In this document: one piece after another, positions 47,385-58,774 of the stretch
How the letters are laid out: each line of letters begins with the position of its first letter
How positions within the stretch are numbered: position 1 is the first letter of the stretch
NCBI GenBank assembly: GCA_949775045.1
Contig: OX459101.1
Location: 12,760,347-12,824,346, forward strand
Origin: Metridium senile
Lineage: Eukaryota > Cnidaria > Anthozoa > Actiniaria > Metridiidae
DNA: 64,000 nucleotides
Direction: 5' to 3'
The notes under the pieces: model-generated
Database searches by the model: none
The model's input: the letters and a program-made list of their open reading frames with translations, nothing else
Told to the model about the DNA's origin: nothing
Program-made: the position numbers and the translations under genes

Positions 47385-47427
47385 GTACCTGATGATGGTT
47401 TCATGATAAGACCGAAACGTCGTGACT
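47385..47427 (+). ncRNA. Hammerhead-like ribozyme motif
   Basis: CTGATGA at 47389, helix II GGTTT with AGACC, GAAACGTC ending at 47421. It is a duplicate of the motif at 15249-15290. Confidence 0.45.
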
Positions 47428-47545
47428 TTGTAATTCCTTTAATTTTCATTATTAAATAAATATATTATATAAACTTCAGTGAAATATGAGGTGATCTTCG
47501 AATACGAAGATCTTCGGATACGAATTTTATCTTCTCGTGTTCAAT

Positions 47546-48819
47546 CAAGGGAGCACGGCAGACTGTTGTTTGTGGTTTGGATATATTCGTTCTTTTGAAG
47601 GTTTTAAATTACAACCATCTTTTCAAGTTTTAAATTACATAAACGGCTTTTTTCGTCAATCGACTGACCAGTTAAAATGCGGGCACAACTATCATTGCCG
47701 AGCGAGTCCCGTAGGGACGAGTAATGTACGAGTGTCACCCGAGAGTTGTAACTCCCCGCGAGCCCCGTAGGGGTGAGGGGGAATGAAGCCGTTGAAATTC
47801 TGCAGTATGATGCTCGTAGCACGTTGCTAGGAACATTTCCGTTGCTGGGAACATTTTGTAAAGATGAGAATAATCGAAATCGTAAAACCAGATACGAAGA
47901 ACAGGTCGAACAGGGAAAGACGCATTTACATGAACAAGATTTACATGAACAAGATTTACATAACAAACTTAACTTATTTGAATATTCAACGATTTTCAAA
48001 TTTGAATATTATATATTATTAAAACCTACCCTGGGTTCCAGAGGCTCTAGAGGGGATTGGGGAGAGACCTAAAACCCGGGATTACAACTGATTTTTTGTG
48101 GCTCCTTATTCATGTCCTTATAATAATGTGTAAAGAAGAAGAGAAGGTCGCATGGCAAAAAAGATCTGTATTAGTATCCTTGTAAAGTTATTAAGCTGAA
48201 TTACGTCCGTGGCTGCAGGGAAAATCTTCAAAGTTGCATCTCAGGTGTTGCGCTCCATTTCATGAAGACGTATACTGTTACTCACAGCTACATTTACTCG
48301 CATGATATCAGAATTATTAAACTAAACTAGACATTTTCCTCCTATTTTTGGAGTACTGCTGCTTGAAGTTCATATTATTTTATTGATTTTGAGCTTACAA
48401 TATGACCATAACAACTCGAAATTCTATTAAAAATCCGAACGTAAACATTTGGGTTTAATATCAGCGAAGAGATCAACAAGAAGGTCAAGGCTTGTATTTC
48501 ATACATTAATCGTTTCCGCTTTCGTTTCCGTTCTCAAGGAAACTGCTACGAGCATCAGGAGAAGACACCCCCCCAAAAACGTCTATTCTCGATTCGTGAT
48601 TGGCTGATCATTCCACCGCTTCACTCCCCCCTCGTCCCTTCGGGACTCGCTCGCAGAGGCAGGTGCGCCCGCATTTTTCCCTTGCTGGCGGATAGTCCCA
48701 TTAATCTACCAATTTAGCTGTTGATGTAATTTAAAACGTTGAAAAGATCGTTGTAATTTAAAACCTTCAAAAGATCGATTATATCCAAACCACAAACAAC
48801 AGTCTGCCGTGCTCCCTTG
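47546..48819. mobile_element. 1.27-kb foldback element with 7-bp target duplication
   Basis: Begins CAAGGGAGCACGGCAGACTG and ends with the inverted sequence. The arms extend over 100 bp (GTTTGTGGTTTGGATATAT, GAAGGTTTTAAATTACAA). GTTCAAT is duplicated at 47539-47545 and 48820-48826, and the empty site is at 15542. The inner motif GAGCGAGTCCCG...GGGACGAG is shared with 25505-25894. The plus ORF 47773-48072 contains a short ACATGAACAAGATTT repeat and is not recognised as a protein. Superfamily unknown. Confidence 0.85.
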
Positions 48820-49259
48820 GTTCAATGATATCTCACTCGTTCGCTGCGTTCACTCATGAGATATCAATTGAACCGGCTCGAAGATAAAATCCGTATCTCC
48901 GCGCACCCATGTAATATCATCCTCTATATCTTTAATTGTAATTATATTGAGGTTCGTATAGTTCAATTCGAAACATTTCCAATACGTGATATTTGCATTT
49001 AGAACACACAACGTTTTCATTTATAATGTAATAGGGGTAGAGGATGGACTTAATTTTATGCGGTTGGGTTAGGTGTATGCCCATGTGGGGGACACCTGAA
49101 TATAATGTATATACGAATCTTTAAAGAAATAAATTATTTTCTTGATTTATAAATGATTTACAATACTATTAATAAAGTGTACAACTTTGGTTTTCGATTC
49201 TATTTCATAAAAAGGGAAACAAATATTTATCACAATTAAAGAAAATATAAAATAATATG

Positions 49260-49391
49260 TGTAACGTCAAGAGTATATATAACAACGCGTGTGTACGGTA
49301 CTAAGACGTTTATTAGAATGAATCAAGTTGCACGTGTAATCACTTATGACATATATGTAATCTTATATAGTTAAACGTCAATCACGTAACA
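49260..49391 (-). repeat. 3' LTR of a Ty3/gypsy element
   Basis: 132 bp on the minus strand, TGTTACGTGATTG...GACGTTACA, preceded by a GGAAGGGGGA polypurine tract. It lies 3' of the gypsy pol remnant. No matching 5' LTR in the window. Confidence 0.75.
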
Positions 49392-49557
49392 TCCCCCTTC
49401 CTATGAGGATGAACAAAGTTAATTTGTGTTCATAATGTTCAAATGTCTCATCTTGCAAGTTAAATGTCTTTCATATAATCGGCAAAAATCCTAATATCTA
49501 ATAATCACTAATCAAATCACTGTCTATTTGACAAAGTCCTTGAGCCAGGCAGGCTCT

Positions 49558-52283
49558 CTAGTTGACCTCTTTGGTCTTGGTGTAACAGGTGGTGGTGTAG
49601 TCACTGGCTCTGCTTCCATTGCATTTGGGCTGTCTGTGGGTGTTGCTTATAGCCTGTTCCTTGCTGGAGACCTGTGGAGGGTCACTCGGCAATGGTAGAG
49701 ATGCAGGTGTAAGTATAGACGGTCCTGGGCTTCTTTTTTGTTTCAGATCTGCTCTGTTCCTACGGTAGCTCCTGTCGTCTGTCTCAACCTCATAAGACCT
49801 CTCGTCATATCGTCTGATGACTGTAGCCTTGTCCCATTCTTTCTTACCTAGCCGGAATGGCCTCATTCTTACCACATCTCCTTCTTCTAGAGGTTTTAGA
49901 TCACGAGCTCCTCTGTTGTAGTATTTCGCTTGCTTTTGCTGCTTAGCTCGTGTCTCTTTCTTGACCTTCTCTGGCTGAATGGTCGGTGGTTTTAGTAGGT
50001 GTTTTGTTGTTGGTAGTCGTGTTTTGCATCGTCGTCCTAGCAATCGTTGAGCAGGATTGCTGTCCATAGCCTCTGTAGGTGTGTTGCGGATGTCTAACAA
50101 TGCAAGATAGATGTCTCCTTTAGTCTTCTTTGCCTTTCGTAGAATCCGTTTTGCTTTTTTTACTGCGGCTTCGGATCTTCCGTTTGTTTGCTGGTGTCCT
50201 GGACTTCCAGGGCAGTGGTCGAAGCCCCACTCAGCTGCGAATTCTCTGAACTTGTCACAGGCAAAGTGCGGACCGTTGTCACTAATGACGGTATCCGGGA
50301 TTCCTAGTCTAGCGAAGTGGCACTTGAGCTTCTTAATGACGGCGCTTGCTTTTGTATCTGTCAGCGGTTCAATCTCCCAAAAGTTTGAGAAATAGTCTAC
50401 AATTACGAGGTACTCTTTGCCGTCGATTGTGTAGAGATCAGCTCCGATCTTTTCCCATGGGCGCTCTGTGGCTTCGTGACTCATCAGTGTTTCTCTCTGC
50501 TGTTTTGCTGAATAGTTAACACAAGTTTCACATTTGGACACGTGTTCTTTGATGTCTGATGTCATGCCTGGCCAGAACATGCATTCTCTAGCTCGTCTCA
50601 GACATGCATTGATTCCTGTATGTGAGCTGTGTAGCCGCTCCTTCATTGTCTCGCGCATGGACTTTGGTATGAGAAGGCGTTCACCTTTGAATACAAGTCC
50701 GTCGTAGACACTCAGCTCGTCTCGATAGCTGTGGTATGGCGCAACCATAGCTGGCACGTTCTTTTTCTCCTCCGGCCAGCCACACTGGATGACTTTCTTC
50801 AATTGTTGTAGCGACTCATCGTTGGACGTCGCTGTCCTCAGCTCCTCTAGTCGGTCGTCTGTCATCGGCAGGTACTTCAATGCGTTCACCCTCTCGAACT
50901 CGCCTTGTGTGTTTTGCGTTGTAGGAAGATATGCTCGGCTGAGCGTATCTGCTAAGTACATTTCTGGTCCAGGCTTGTACACTATCCTGACGTCGTATTT
51001 CTGTACTTTTAGGAGCATTCCTTGGAGTCTTTTCGGTGCACTCCTTAGCAGCTTCAGCGCTATAGCTGTTAACGGCTTGTGGTCACTCTCCACTGTGACG
51101 CTACGACCATACACGTACTGATCAAACTTGTGTAGGGCGAAGACCACGGCGAGCATTTCTTTCTGGATCTGCGCGTAGCGGGTCTCAGGGTCAGTCAGTG
51201 CTCTGCTTGCAAAGGCGACGAGCTGTCCATTTTGCATTAGAGCAGCTCCTAGCCCCTTGTTGCTGGCGTCACACTGTACCGTCAGCTCTTGTTCTGGGTC
51301 GTAGTACTTAAGCAGCGGTGCTGTCGTTACCAGTTCTTTGGCTTTCTCAAAGGCAGCATCGTGTTCATGCGTCCACTTCCATTCGGCCACGTTGTGGGTT
51401 AGCTGCTGTATTGGCTCGAGTACTTGAGATAGGCGAGGCAGAAACTTTGCAAGGTAGTTCACAAACCCGCAAAATCGCTTGACTGCTTTGACGTTGTCCG
51501 GCTTTGGCATGCTTTTCACTGCCTCCACCTTCTCAGGATCTAGTTTCAGTCCTTCTGCGGTTACCAGATGACTGTGTAAGCTTTCTGTTGTGATCCTCTG
51601 TTGCTTCTTCCTCGGTGTCACCCACTCCATAGATAACCATGTCGTCATGTACTGTCAGTAGACCATCAAGTCTGTCGAGCGCTTGCATGGTTGAGTCTTT
51701 TCTGAAAGATCTCTGACGTGACGCTTACTCCAAACGGTAATCTTTTCCAGCGAAACCGTCCAAATGGCGTGTCAAACGTCGTCAAAAGGCTTGACTCATT
51801 GTCAAGCTGCACGTGCCAGTAGCCGTTCCTTGCGTCTACTTTGGTGAACACTTTGGCGCGCGCAAGATCAGGTAGCACATCCTCAATCACCGGTAGTGAG
51901 TATCTCTCTCTTTGAAGTGCTTTGTTTAATTGCTTAGGATCTAAGCAAAGTCTCAGTTCTCCTGAATCCTTAGTGGCGACAACCAAGTTACTAACCCAGT
52001 TAGTAGGCTCATCAACAGGCGCTATAACACCTAGCTCTGTCAGTCTCTCTAATTCCGTTTTGAGTTTTGGCTTAACTGCAAACGGTACTCTTCGTGAAGG
52101 CGCTACACTAGGCGACACTGTTGGGTCTACGTTCAGGTGTTGCTCACCCGCTAGCGTCCCTAGTTCACCTTCAAACACATCCTTGTGCTCTTGGATGATT
52201 TGCTTAGCGGTTTCTTGTACATCTTTCTCTTTTGTCGCAGAAATCGTTTCAAAGTTCTCCTTGTGAACTTCAATCAGGCCCAT
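49558..52283 (-). pseudogene. Ty3/gypsy Pol, damaged
   Basis: Copying and integration polyprotein. The N-terminal block (51666-52283) holds RT (DPKQLNKAL, KVDARNGYWHV, TTFDTPFGRF). The YxDD-type box (VHDDM) is in another frame near 51650. The large block (49558-51648) holds the RT thumb, RNase H (CDASNKGLGAAL), integrase zinc finger (H...H...CETCVNY), core (DLYTIDGKEY, SDNGPHF, NGRSEAAVKKA) and a C-terminal region with EEGDVVRMR. At least two frame changes lie between 51550 and 51700, and about 30 codons of RT are missing before LVTAEGLKLDPEKV. Gag and protease are absent, so it is truncated and inactive, but integrase is unbroken. Confidence 0.88.
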
Positions 52284-52540
52284 TTAAAGCTATTTAAAGA
52301 GTTTATATCTCTAATGTTTTCTGGAAGTGCATTCCACAGCTTAGCTGCGCACACGGAGAACGCTCTGTCGCCAAACGTTTTGGTACGAGATGCTGGGACA
52401 GTTAATAAATTCATATTTGTGGATCTTAATTTTCGACCAGGCTTAAATTGAGATTGTAAATCGGCAATGTATGCTGGTGCTAGTCCATGAAGTGCCTTAA
52501 AGGTTAACTTTTGAGCCCCAAGATTTTGGTCGGCATACAT
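52284..52540 (-). pseudogene. CR1/L2-like LINE ORF2 C-terminal fragment
   Basis: Encodes LTFKALHGLAPAYIADL, SRTKTFGDRAFSVCAAKLWNALP and NSFK, the usual end of CR1/L2-type ORF2. It stops where gypsy sequence begins, so the junction is a chimera of two decayed elements. No RT core. Confidence 0.75.
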
Positions 52541-53275
52541 TTTCCTTAAAACTAGTTTTAGCTATAGACAGTGGTGGCCTGAGATGTTTTCACATGCACC
52601 AATGTAAGAATTTTGCTGACATTTTTGTCTTGTCGATTTCGCTTCCATGACGACTGAACTCATAGAGAATGTTCATGTTATCTTCCTTATAGACTTTTCC
52701 TGATATTTTGTTCTGGTTAATTTCGCTTGACCAAATCAACTATGAAAGATACAGCGTTAATAAGAAAAATACTGACTGTTTGTTTATAGAAGTACGTTGC
52801 CATTGAATTAAATATGTCCCGCTCTCGGGCCCTGTTTCTTAGGGCGTTAATTGTCACACATAATTCCGACATACGTCATCCTCTTTAACAGTGCTGAACT
52901 ATGGTTGCTATTTTGATTTAGTCAATTAAGTTTCCATGTAGCCTGATTTTCAGAGCGTCCTTGGGTCCTACGCCATCACTTTCTCCCCAGACTCTAGGCT
53001 AGTTTCAATGACGATTTCACCGTATATTGTAGCACAGGTTATCCTGTATATATCATGCAATGTTGGACGTTTGCTGCATATGGTATAGGGACTGGACAAT
53101 GTCACAGGTTTTAAAGGTTTTTATTTCCACACATTTTAAATAAATGTACATAAATAATAATGGATATTTAAAAATATGGTTGTTGTAGTCAGGATTCGTA
53201 ATTTTACAAACATTATTTTATTTACAAACGCCATCGTTATTTTTTTAAATTCTCTCGCGCACGCAAACTTGTACA

Positions 53276-53320
53276 AATTCTACTGATGATGGCTAAAGAT
53301 TTAGCCGAAACGTCTAATTA
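53276..53320 (+). ncRNA. Hammerhead-like ribozyme motif
   Basis: CTGATGA at 53283, a perfect seven-pair helix II (GGCTAAA with TTTAGCC), GAAACGTC ending at 53314. Helix I is weak. Best helix II of the six motifs. Confidence 0.5.
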
Positions 53321-53388
53321 AAAATCATCAAATTTAGTCAGAGACAACCTAATTCGTTTGTAAAATAATGGATATTGTTATGATGTAT

Positions 53389-53437
53389 AGAGTGCAGAAA
53401 TACAACCCAAAGGGTTAATGGTGGGTTTCTGCACCCT
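53389..53437. repeat. 49-bp dyad, copy 4 (inverted)
   Basis: AGAGTGCAGAAA ... TTTCTGCACCCT around AACCCAAAGGGTT; minus-strand orientation, in line with the inverted family copy. Confidence 0.75.
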
Positions 53438-53787
53438 AGTAGTATTAACATATATACAATATTGATTTAATTGTGAAGAAAGAAAGAAAATTTCAATATT
53501 GATGAAAAGGTAATGTTTGAAAAAAGTACAGTTTGCAAAGCAAGATATGTGGGCTATAAGCAAAATAAAGTTCGAAGGTATACAGAAAATATTACTGGGA
53601 CAATAAAAATGTTTGTACTGGATTTCAAAACCTTTTTTTCGTCTTATAGTTTCTTCTCCATAACGTTTTCCCAGAAGAATGGACCACATGATATCCTCCA
53701 TATCGATGTTAGACTTTTGCTGGTATTTAGTTCTGGTCGTTTTCGATTCCATGACGAGTTCACAGAGAATGGATCGGATGATATCCT

Positions 53788-54066
53788 CTATATTGATATC
53801 TGTGTTAGACCATTGCTGGTACTTTGATCTGGACAATTTAGTTTCCATGAAGTTTTCACAGTAGACCTTCGATAATACATGAACTGTTTATCTCTGTAAA
53901 TGCTTTTCTTGGGCCCGTCAACTTTCGAGGTTCGAACGATTTCCAATGGAGTGAGTATCTTTATTGGATGACCTCTCAAGAAATGGTACTCCAGCGAGGT
54001 AGTTTCGTGAGTAAGAGAGACTTTAGCTTTGTCGCTGATGAACCGATTTGAACTACCACATCCCAT
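53788..54066 (-). CDS. MGCGSS small protein, copy 7
   Basis: 92 residues from the conserved MGCGSS start; an in-frame ATG at 54081 would add MIWSA. The core LEYHFLRGHPIKIL...GPKKSIYRDKQFMYYRR is intact. The tail begins like the long form (KLNCPDQSTSN) and then diverges to a different end (GLTQISI), which points to a recent change at the 3' end. Region KVSLTHETTS differs from other copies only by substitutions and whole-codon length changes. Confidence 0.5.
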   Translation of the reverse strand: MGCGSSNRFISDKAKVSLTHETTSLEYHFLRGHPIKILTPLEIVRTSKVDGPKKSIYRDKQFMYYRRSTVKTSWKLNCPDQSTSNGLTQISI

Positions 54067-54360
54067 GGCTGACCAAATCATCTATGAATAATATCATATC
54101 TTAAAAACGATTAATTAAATATATACTATTCATTGTTTGTTTATAGAAGTACGTTGCCATGGAATTAGATCGTTCCGCACCCTTTATTAGGGCGTTAATT
54201 GCCGACTCCAAAAACGACTCGGGCGAGTGGTACTAGAATGACCGCGAAGGCCTGGGCAAATCGTCTGGGTAGACAAAGCAAAATGGCGTCTGTAGGTAAC
54301 CTTCACAAAATTCTGATTGCACTGCAAGTAAAGGGTTTCTTTACTGAAGATGATATTTCT

Positions 54361-54778
54361 GGGGCTTGTTTACATCAATAGACACCAGACGAATGAAATG
54401 TGGCACAATTGAAACGATGATTTCTGTGAAGAGGTTCCTTTACGAGCGAAACAACGCAACAACTTGAATAAATTTCGACAATATTTTGGGTTTTGTTTGG
54501 TGATATTTATCGGTTAATTATTCATCCCTTAATTCTTTATCTGATAGAACAGAGTTCATTTAGCTCTTTATCCTGTAAATTTATCTTCGTGATAAGAAAA
54601 AAGAATCTATAAAGTGATAAATATTAACAAGCAAAACCCAAAATTTCATGGAAATTTTACCAACCTTTTGACAAGATGTGGCTTTCTTTCGGTCGTACAA
54701 GCACCTCTACGGAGAAATCATATTTTAAATTGTGTCACATTTCATTCTTCTGGTGTTCGTCAAGTTAAACAAGCCCCA
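54361..54778. mobile_element. MITE with about 50-bp inverted ends
   Basis: GGGGCTTGTTTACATC at the left pairs with the inverted TTAAACAAGCCCC end, and GAATGAAATGTGGCACAATT pairs with AAATTGTGTCACATTTCATTC. It interrupts family copy 7. An inner GCAAAACCCAAAAT pair gives a second stem. Confidence 0.7.
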
Positions 54779-54920
54779 TGACGATTTCACCGTATATCGG
54801 AGCTTATGTTATCCTGTTGTATGAAAATACAATTCACTGTTTGTTTGTAGAAGCACGTTGCCATGGTATTTTCCTTTGAATTAAGGCGTTGCAACAACAA
54901 ACACTGGCCAAGGAGACTAC

Positions 54921-55732
54921 TCTTGCACAAAGAAGAGTCTGTATTTTACAAATTCATTTCGAACATAGCAAATAATACATACAATCCAACAAATAATAAT
55001 GTTAATGGTGATGAAGACTTTATTAACAGATCCACTGGGAGGATATATATGTATTCGGCAATATGCAGAAACTATGTCCACAAGTGCTCAAGTATATGAC
55101 TATATCGGGTGCATTCTGGAAAGATTTTTCGCGTGTTTGAAAGTGCTGAGTGGTGGATAGAACGTAGTAGAAAGTAAACATTTACTGTGTTTTCAGTGCT
55201 CAAAAGCACATACACGAATTTCGTCATATCTTATGCGATGACTGGATGAAAGACGTTTACGACCTCATAAAATGCACTCAAAAGTTGTTTTGGACATGAC
55301 GGCATGCCTTGCAAGCAGTGTTATTCGTTCAAGTGTTCATTTTAAGAGAGAAACGTGCGTGCGTCTTTTAAGGCATGATAAGGAAAAATGCTCAAAACAA
55401 ATAGATCTTCCTTTTATATCAGCATACGACGTAAACAAAATGCCCTTAATGGAAGAAAAAAGAATGGCACGTTATAGGCAGGATATTATTTGAAATAATG
55501 GGTAGAACAGCATGACTAATTAAATTTCATGCCCTAGCTTTCTCTATTTCAAGGCAAATAGATGATATAATTCCGAGAGAAGACTGAGAAAGAACATGGC
55601 GGGGATGACAAATGTGTTGGCATGCATGCCCAGCATGAAAAAAAAAGACAGTTGTAAAACATGGCAATGTAGACATGCCCGGCATGAAAAATAATTAGCA
55701 CTTAAGAGGCTGTCTCGCTAAGCTAAAAACCA
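54921..55732. other. Spacer with degenerate CATGCC units
   Basis: No convincing gene; the 73-codon ORF at 55272 has no family feature. Near 55577-55690 are two diverged units of the array better seen at 62935-63200 (AGACATGCCCGGCATGAAAA). Confidence 0.45.
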
Positions 55733-56692
55733 CCCACTCGTTTTTGCTTCAAAAATGGATTTGCCTGAAACTCTGTCGACTGAAAGGGTTTAGTAAGACT
55801 AAAACAAGAATGCATTTAGTTTGGTAAGAAATGATTTCGTTGTTGAGCTAGAAGCCGTTAAACATTTTTGCCCGTCGGGTGCATTCGCGACACTTTGAAA
55901 ACTGAAAATAAGCCATTTTTCGTAGCGCCGTATAATACTTGATTCGTAGCATAAACCAATAAATTGTATATCAAAGTCTTTTTAAATCACTCATCTTTAC
56001 AGCTAAGGGATTTATGTGTGTCTAAATGTATTTTTAAACGAGTTATCAAGATTATAATGACCCCTATTTATCGCTTATTCAAATAGACTCAAAATGGCCT
56101 TATTTCAATGTCTGATTTCTAAATTTTGGGACTTAGTTAAAAGTTTCAACCAATGCAGGTCAAAAGTATGGTATTTCATTTGCACAAATTGTGAAAATCA
56201 GATGTACGATTTTTGATTTTTCAAAGTTATGACCGTTTGAAGTAGCACATGCTCGACTAATTGCGATGTTCTGTCTATTGTATAAGACCACTATGGTCGA
56301 GCGTTTTTATCGCAAATACAACTTACATGCTCCAAAAGTAACGCTTATTTCCATTTCACATTTGCCAGTGCCTTAGACTGCTGAATGCTACCAGTAATCC
56401 AGCAAGTAGGTCTGTAGATAGTTAAGTCGAGTTGCTTGTTGTCCTTGTTTGCGAGTTAGATTCGATCTCACAGGTGTTTCTACTTTTAACGCTGAATTAT
56501 ACTGTTCAAACATCGTTCTAGAATCACTTTCCTCGAGAATCGGTTCAAGGTATTTCAAAGCTTCTTATTTTGGAAGATAATCTGACTGGTTTTTGTTTTT
56601 AGAGCAAAATGCCATGCCATATCAATGGAGCATGATTAGTCGAGTACATTGTTGTTGCTTTCGTAGAGGTTCGCATATGTGTGAAACCGCTA
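55733..56692. repeat. Left arm of a 0.96-kb inverted repeat
   Basis: Starts CCCACTCGTTTTTGC and runs to GTGTGAAACCGCTA. It is inverted at 61784-62738 with only scattered differences. No coding capacity. Confidence 0.85.
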
Positions 56693-57552
56693 GGTATTTA
56701 GCTCGCGCACGGTTACTAGTACCAGTTTCAAGTTGTGATCACAAATAAATTAAATTAATAGTTCTTGGGTTTTTTTGCATTGAAGCTTTCCATCCTAGCT
56801 GGAATTTACATTGTACATGTACGTGGCTTAAAAACAACTTGTCTAGACTTTTTTGCTACAAAAAGAACAAGTCAGTCCATCCTCATATTTAATTTTGTTT
56901 CCCATCGCCCGCCCGCCCGACCCTAATTTTATAAAACTTGGAAATAAAAAAAATAAAATATTCCTTATAATTTTTATGCGCTTTTTACACAACTTAATCA
57001 CATTTTCTTCTATTTGGCTAATCAGTTCTCTTTTTTACTAATAAATATAAATATTAATATGAAGATATCGTTAACACAATATTATTTCAGTATATAATAA
57101 GTCAATTAATGAGCATAACGTTATTTGTAACATTTGTATCTGTTTTTATTTTTTTATTTTTGTTATTTTTTCCGACCGTTCGACCCACCTCTGCGACATT
57201 AAATATTCAGTGGGAAACAACATGTTAGGCGCAACATTACCAAAATAAAAGAAAAGAAAAACGGACAAAAAAACAATTTCTTCTCCCTTTTTTTCTTTAT
57301 TGGAATTGTCATCTCATCAGCGCGTGGCAATGGAAACAGTGATGAACTGCAACAAGTATATTTTCAATATACTGACCGCTAATTTCATTCATTCATTTAT
57401 TTATTCGACTCACTCAAATTCAATTCCGTCATCTTTTTTTCAAGGTAAATTACAAAAAAAAGTGTTTGCATAACAGACATTCATGTTAATCATACTCCTA
57501 TCGGTACACGCTGCTCCAACTGACTAAAAGACATATCTAATGGCAAGCCCCC
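56693..57552. other. AT-rich spacer inside the inverted repeat
   Basis: No gene or element recognised. Confidence 0.45.
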
Positions 57553-57574
57553 GGGGGGGGGGGGGGGGGGGGGG
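57553..57574 (+). repeat. G22 homopolymer
   Basis: 22 consecutive G followed by more G-rich DNA to about 57640. Likely G-quadruplex former; length is prone to assembly error. Confidence 0.95.
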
Positions 57575-58016
57575 TAGAAGGAGGGGGGTTGGGGGTACTC
57601 CCTTTGTCCAAGTGGTAGGGGTGATATTGGGGTACCTTTTAGGGTTGTAAATATTTCTTGTGCGTACCTTTTAGGGTTATGGCTTAAAAGCAGCTAGTTT
57701 GTACTAAACCCAAAATAATACATGGCATGCAATGCAATATTTCTTTACGGAACTCACGCCTTGCTGAAAACAAATTTTAAACGAATAATTTTCTGATACA
57801 CGGATCGAAACAAAAATTGAATTCGGAGTTGTGGGCACCCCAAACAATTCGGGTTTCATTTCAGTGAAGACCTAAAAAAATACTTGGCAGGTCTCTTGAC
57901 CAAAAAAAATACTTCAGACCTCCCCGTCATATTACCCCAAAGTACATCCCCTGGGGTACTAAAGGTGAAATTCACACGCTTTCTTTGTCTTTAAAACTAT
58001 GTGAAACTTGTACTAA
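57575..58016. other. G-rich then mixed spacer before the outer LINE
   Basis: GGGGTACC-type motifs appear at both ends (near 57590-57640 and 57930-57960), possibly a decayed palindromic element. No gene. Confidence 0.4.
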
Positions 58017-58774
58017 TTGTTGTCAGCGATAAAAGAAAGAAAGAAAAAATTAACTGCAACAGTTTTACTGGATATGAGCAAGGCCTTTGACAGCGTTAAC
58101 CACGACATTCTACTTCTGAAATTAAAAGATGTAGGATGTTCTTTATCAACCATCGAGTGGTTTAGTTTAAGAGCTATCTGTCTTCACGTTATCAAGTAGT
58201 CAAGATAAATTCGTCAGTATCAGATACACGTTCTGTCACTTGTGGTGTACCACAAGGGAGTATACTGGGACCTCTCCTTTTTAACATATACACAAACGAC
58301 CTGTCACAAGTACCAAAGTATTCTTCATCGCAGAGTTATGTAGATGACACCAAATTGTTATTAAACTTTCACTTGATAGATCAACAAAATACTATCCATA
58401 AGCTGAACGAAGACCTTCACAGAATCTGCGAATGGACATTCACCAACAAACTACTACTCAACCCAGACAAAACTAAACTGGTTATCTTTGGAAGTAGGCC
58501 TATGACAAGTAAGGTCCAAGATTTTAAAATAACTCTTCTTGGCAAAGATGTCAAACCCGTAAATTCTGCAAAAGACTTGGGAGTAATGCTTGACTCGAAC
58601 TTGACTTACAAAGATCATATTTCATCAACAATCTCTAAATGCATGTCACGATTATGTCAAATAAACAGAGTGAAGCATGCTTTAGACAAAAATACTCTGA
58701 ATATAGTTATAAACTCTCTAGTATTTAGTAAACTGTTTTACTGCTCAACAGTATGGAGCAACACTACCGATAAC

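Larger units (their letters stand above)
44275..49259 (+). repeat. Segmental duplication, copy B
   Basis: Counterpart of 13907-16110. It carries two MGCGSS units in tandem (44390-45465 and 45640-46200) where copy A has one, a LINE tail at 46727-47362 and the foldback element 47546-48819. The match ends at 49259, where a Ty3/gypsy LTR begins. Confidence 0.85.
52700..54185 (-). repeat. MGCGSS-family repeat, copy 7, inverted
   Basis: Minus-strand counterpart of the other copies: upstream units near 54120-54185 (and again at 54779-54920 beyond a MITE), ORF, then downstream GTCATGGA units and the T-rich end. Confidence 0.8.

Noticed and set aside
54199..54381. 60-codon ORF starting MPTPKTTRASG
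   Set aside because: Runs from family repeat into a MITE end; no recognised domain and no codon pattern.
55272..55493. 73-codon ORF
   Set aside because: No recognised motif, no paralogue in the window and an average length for random AT-rich DNA.
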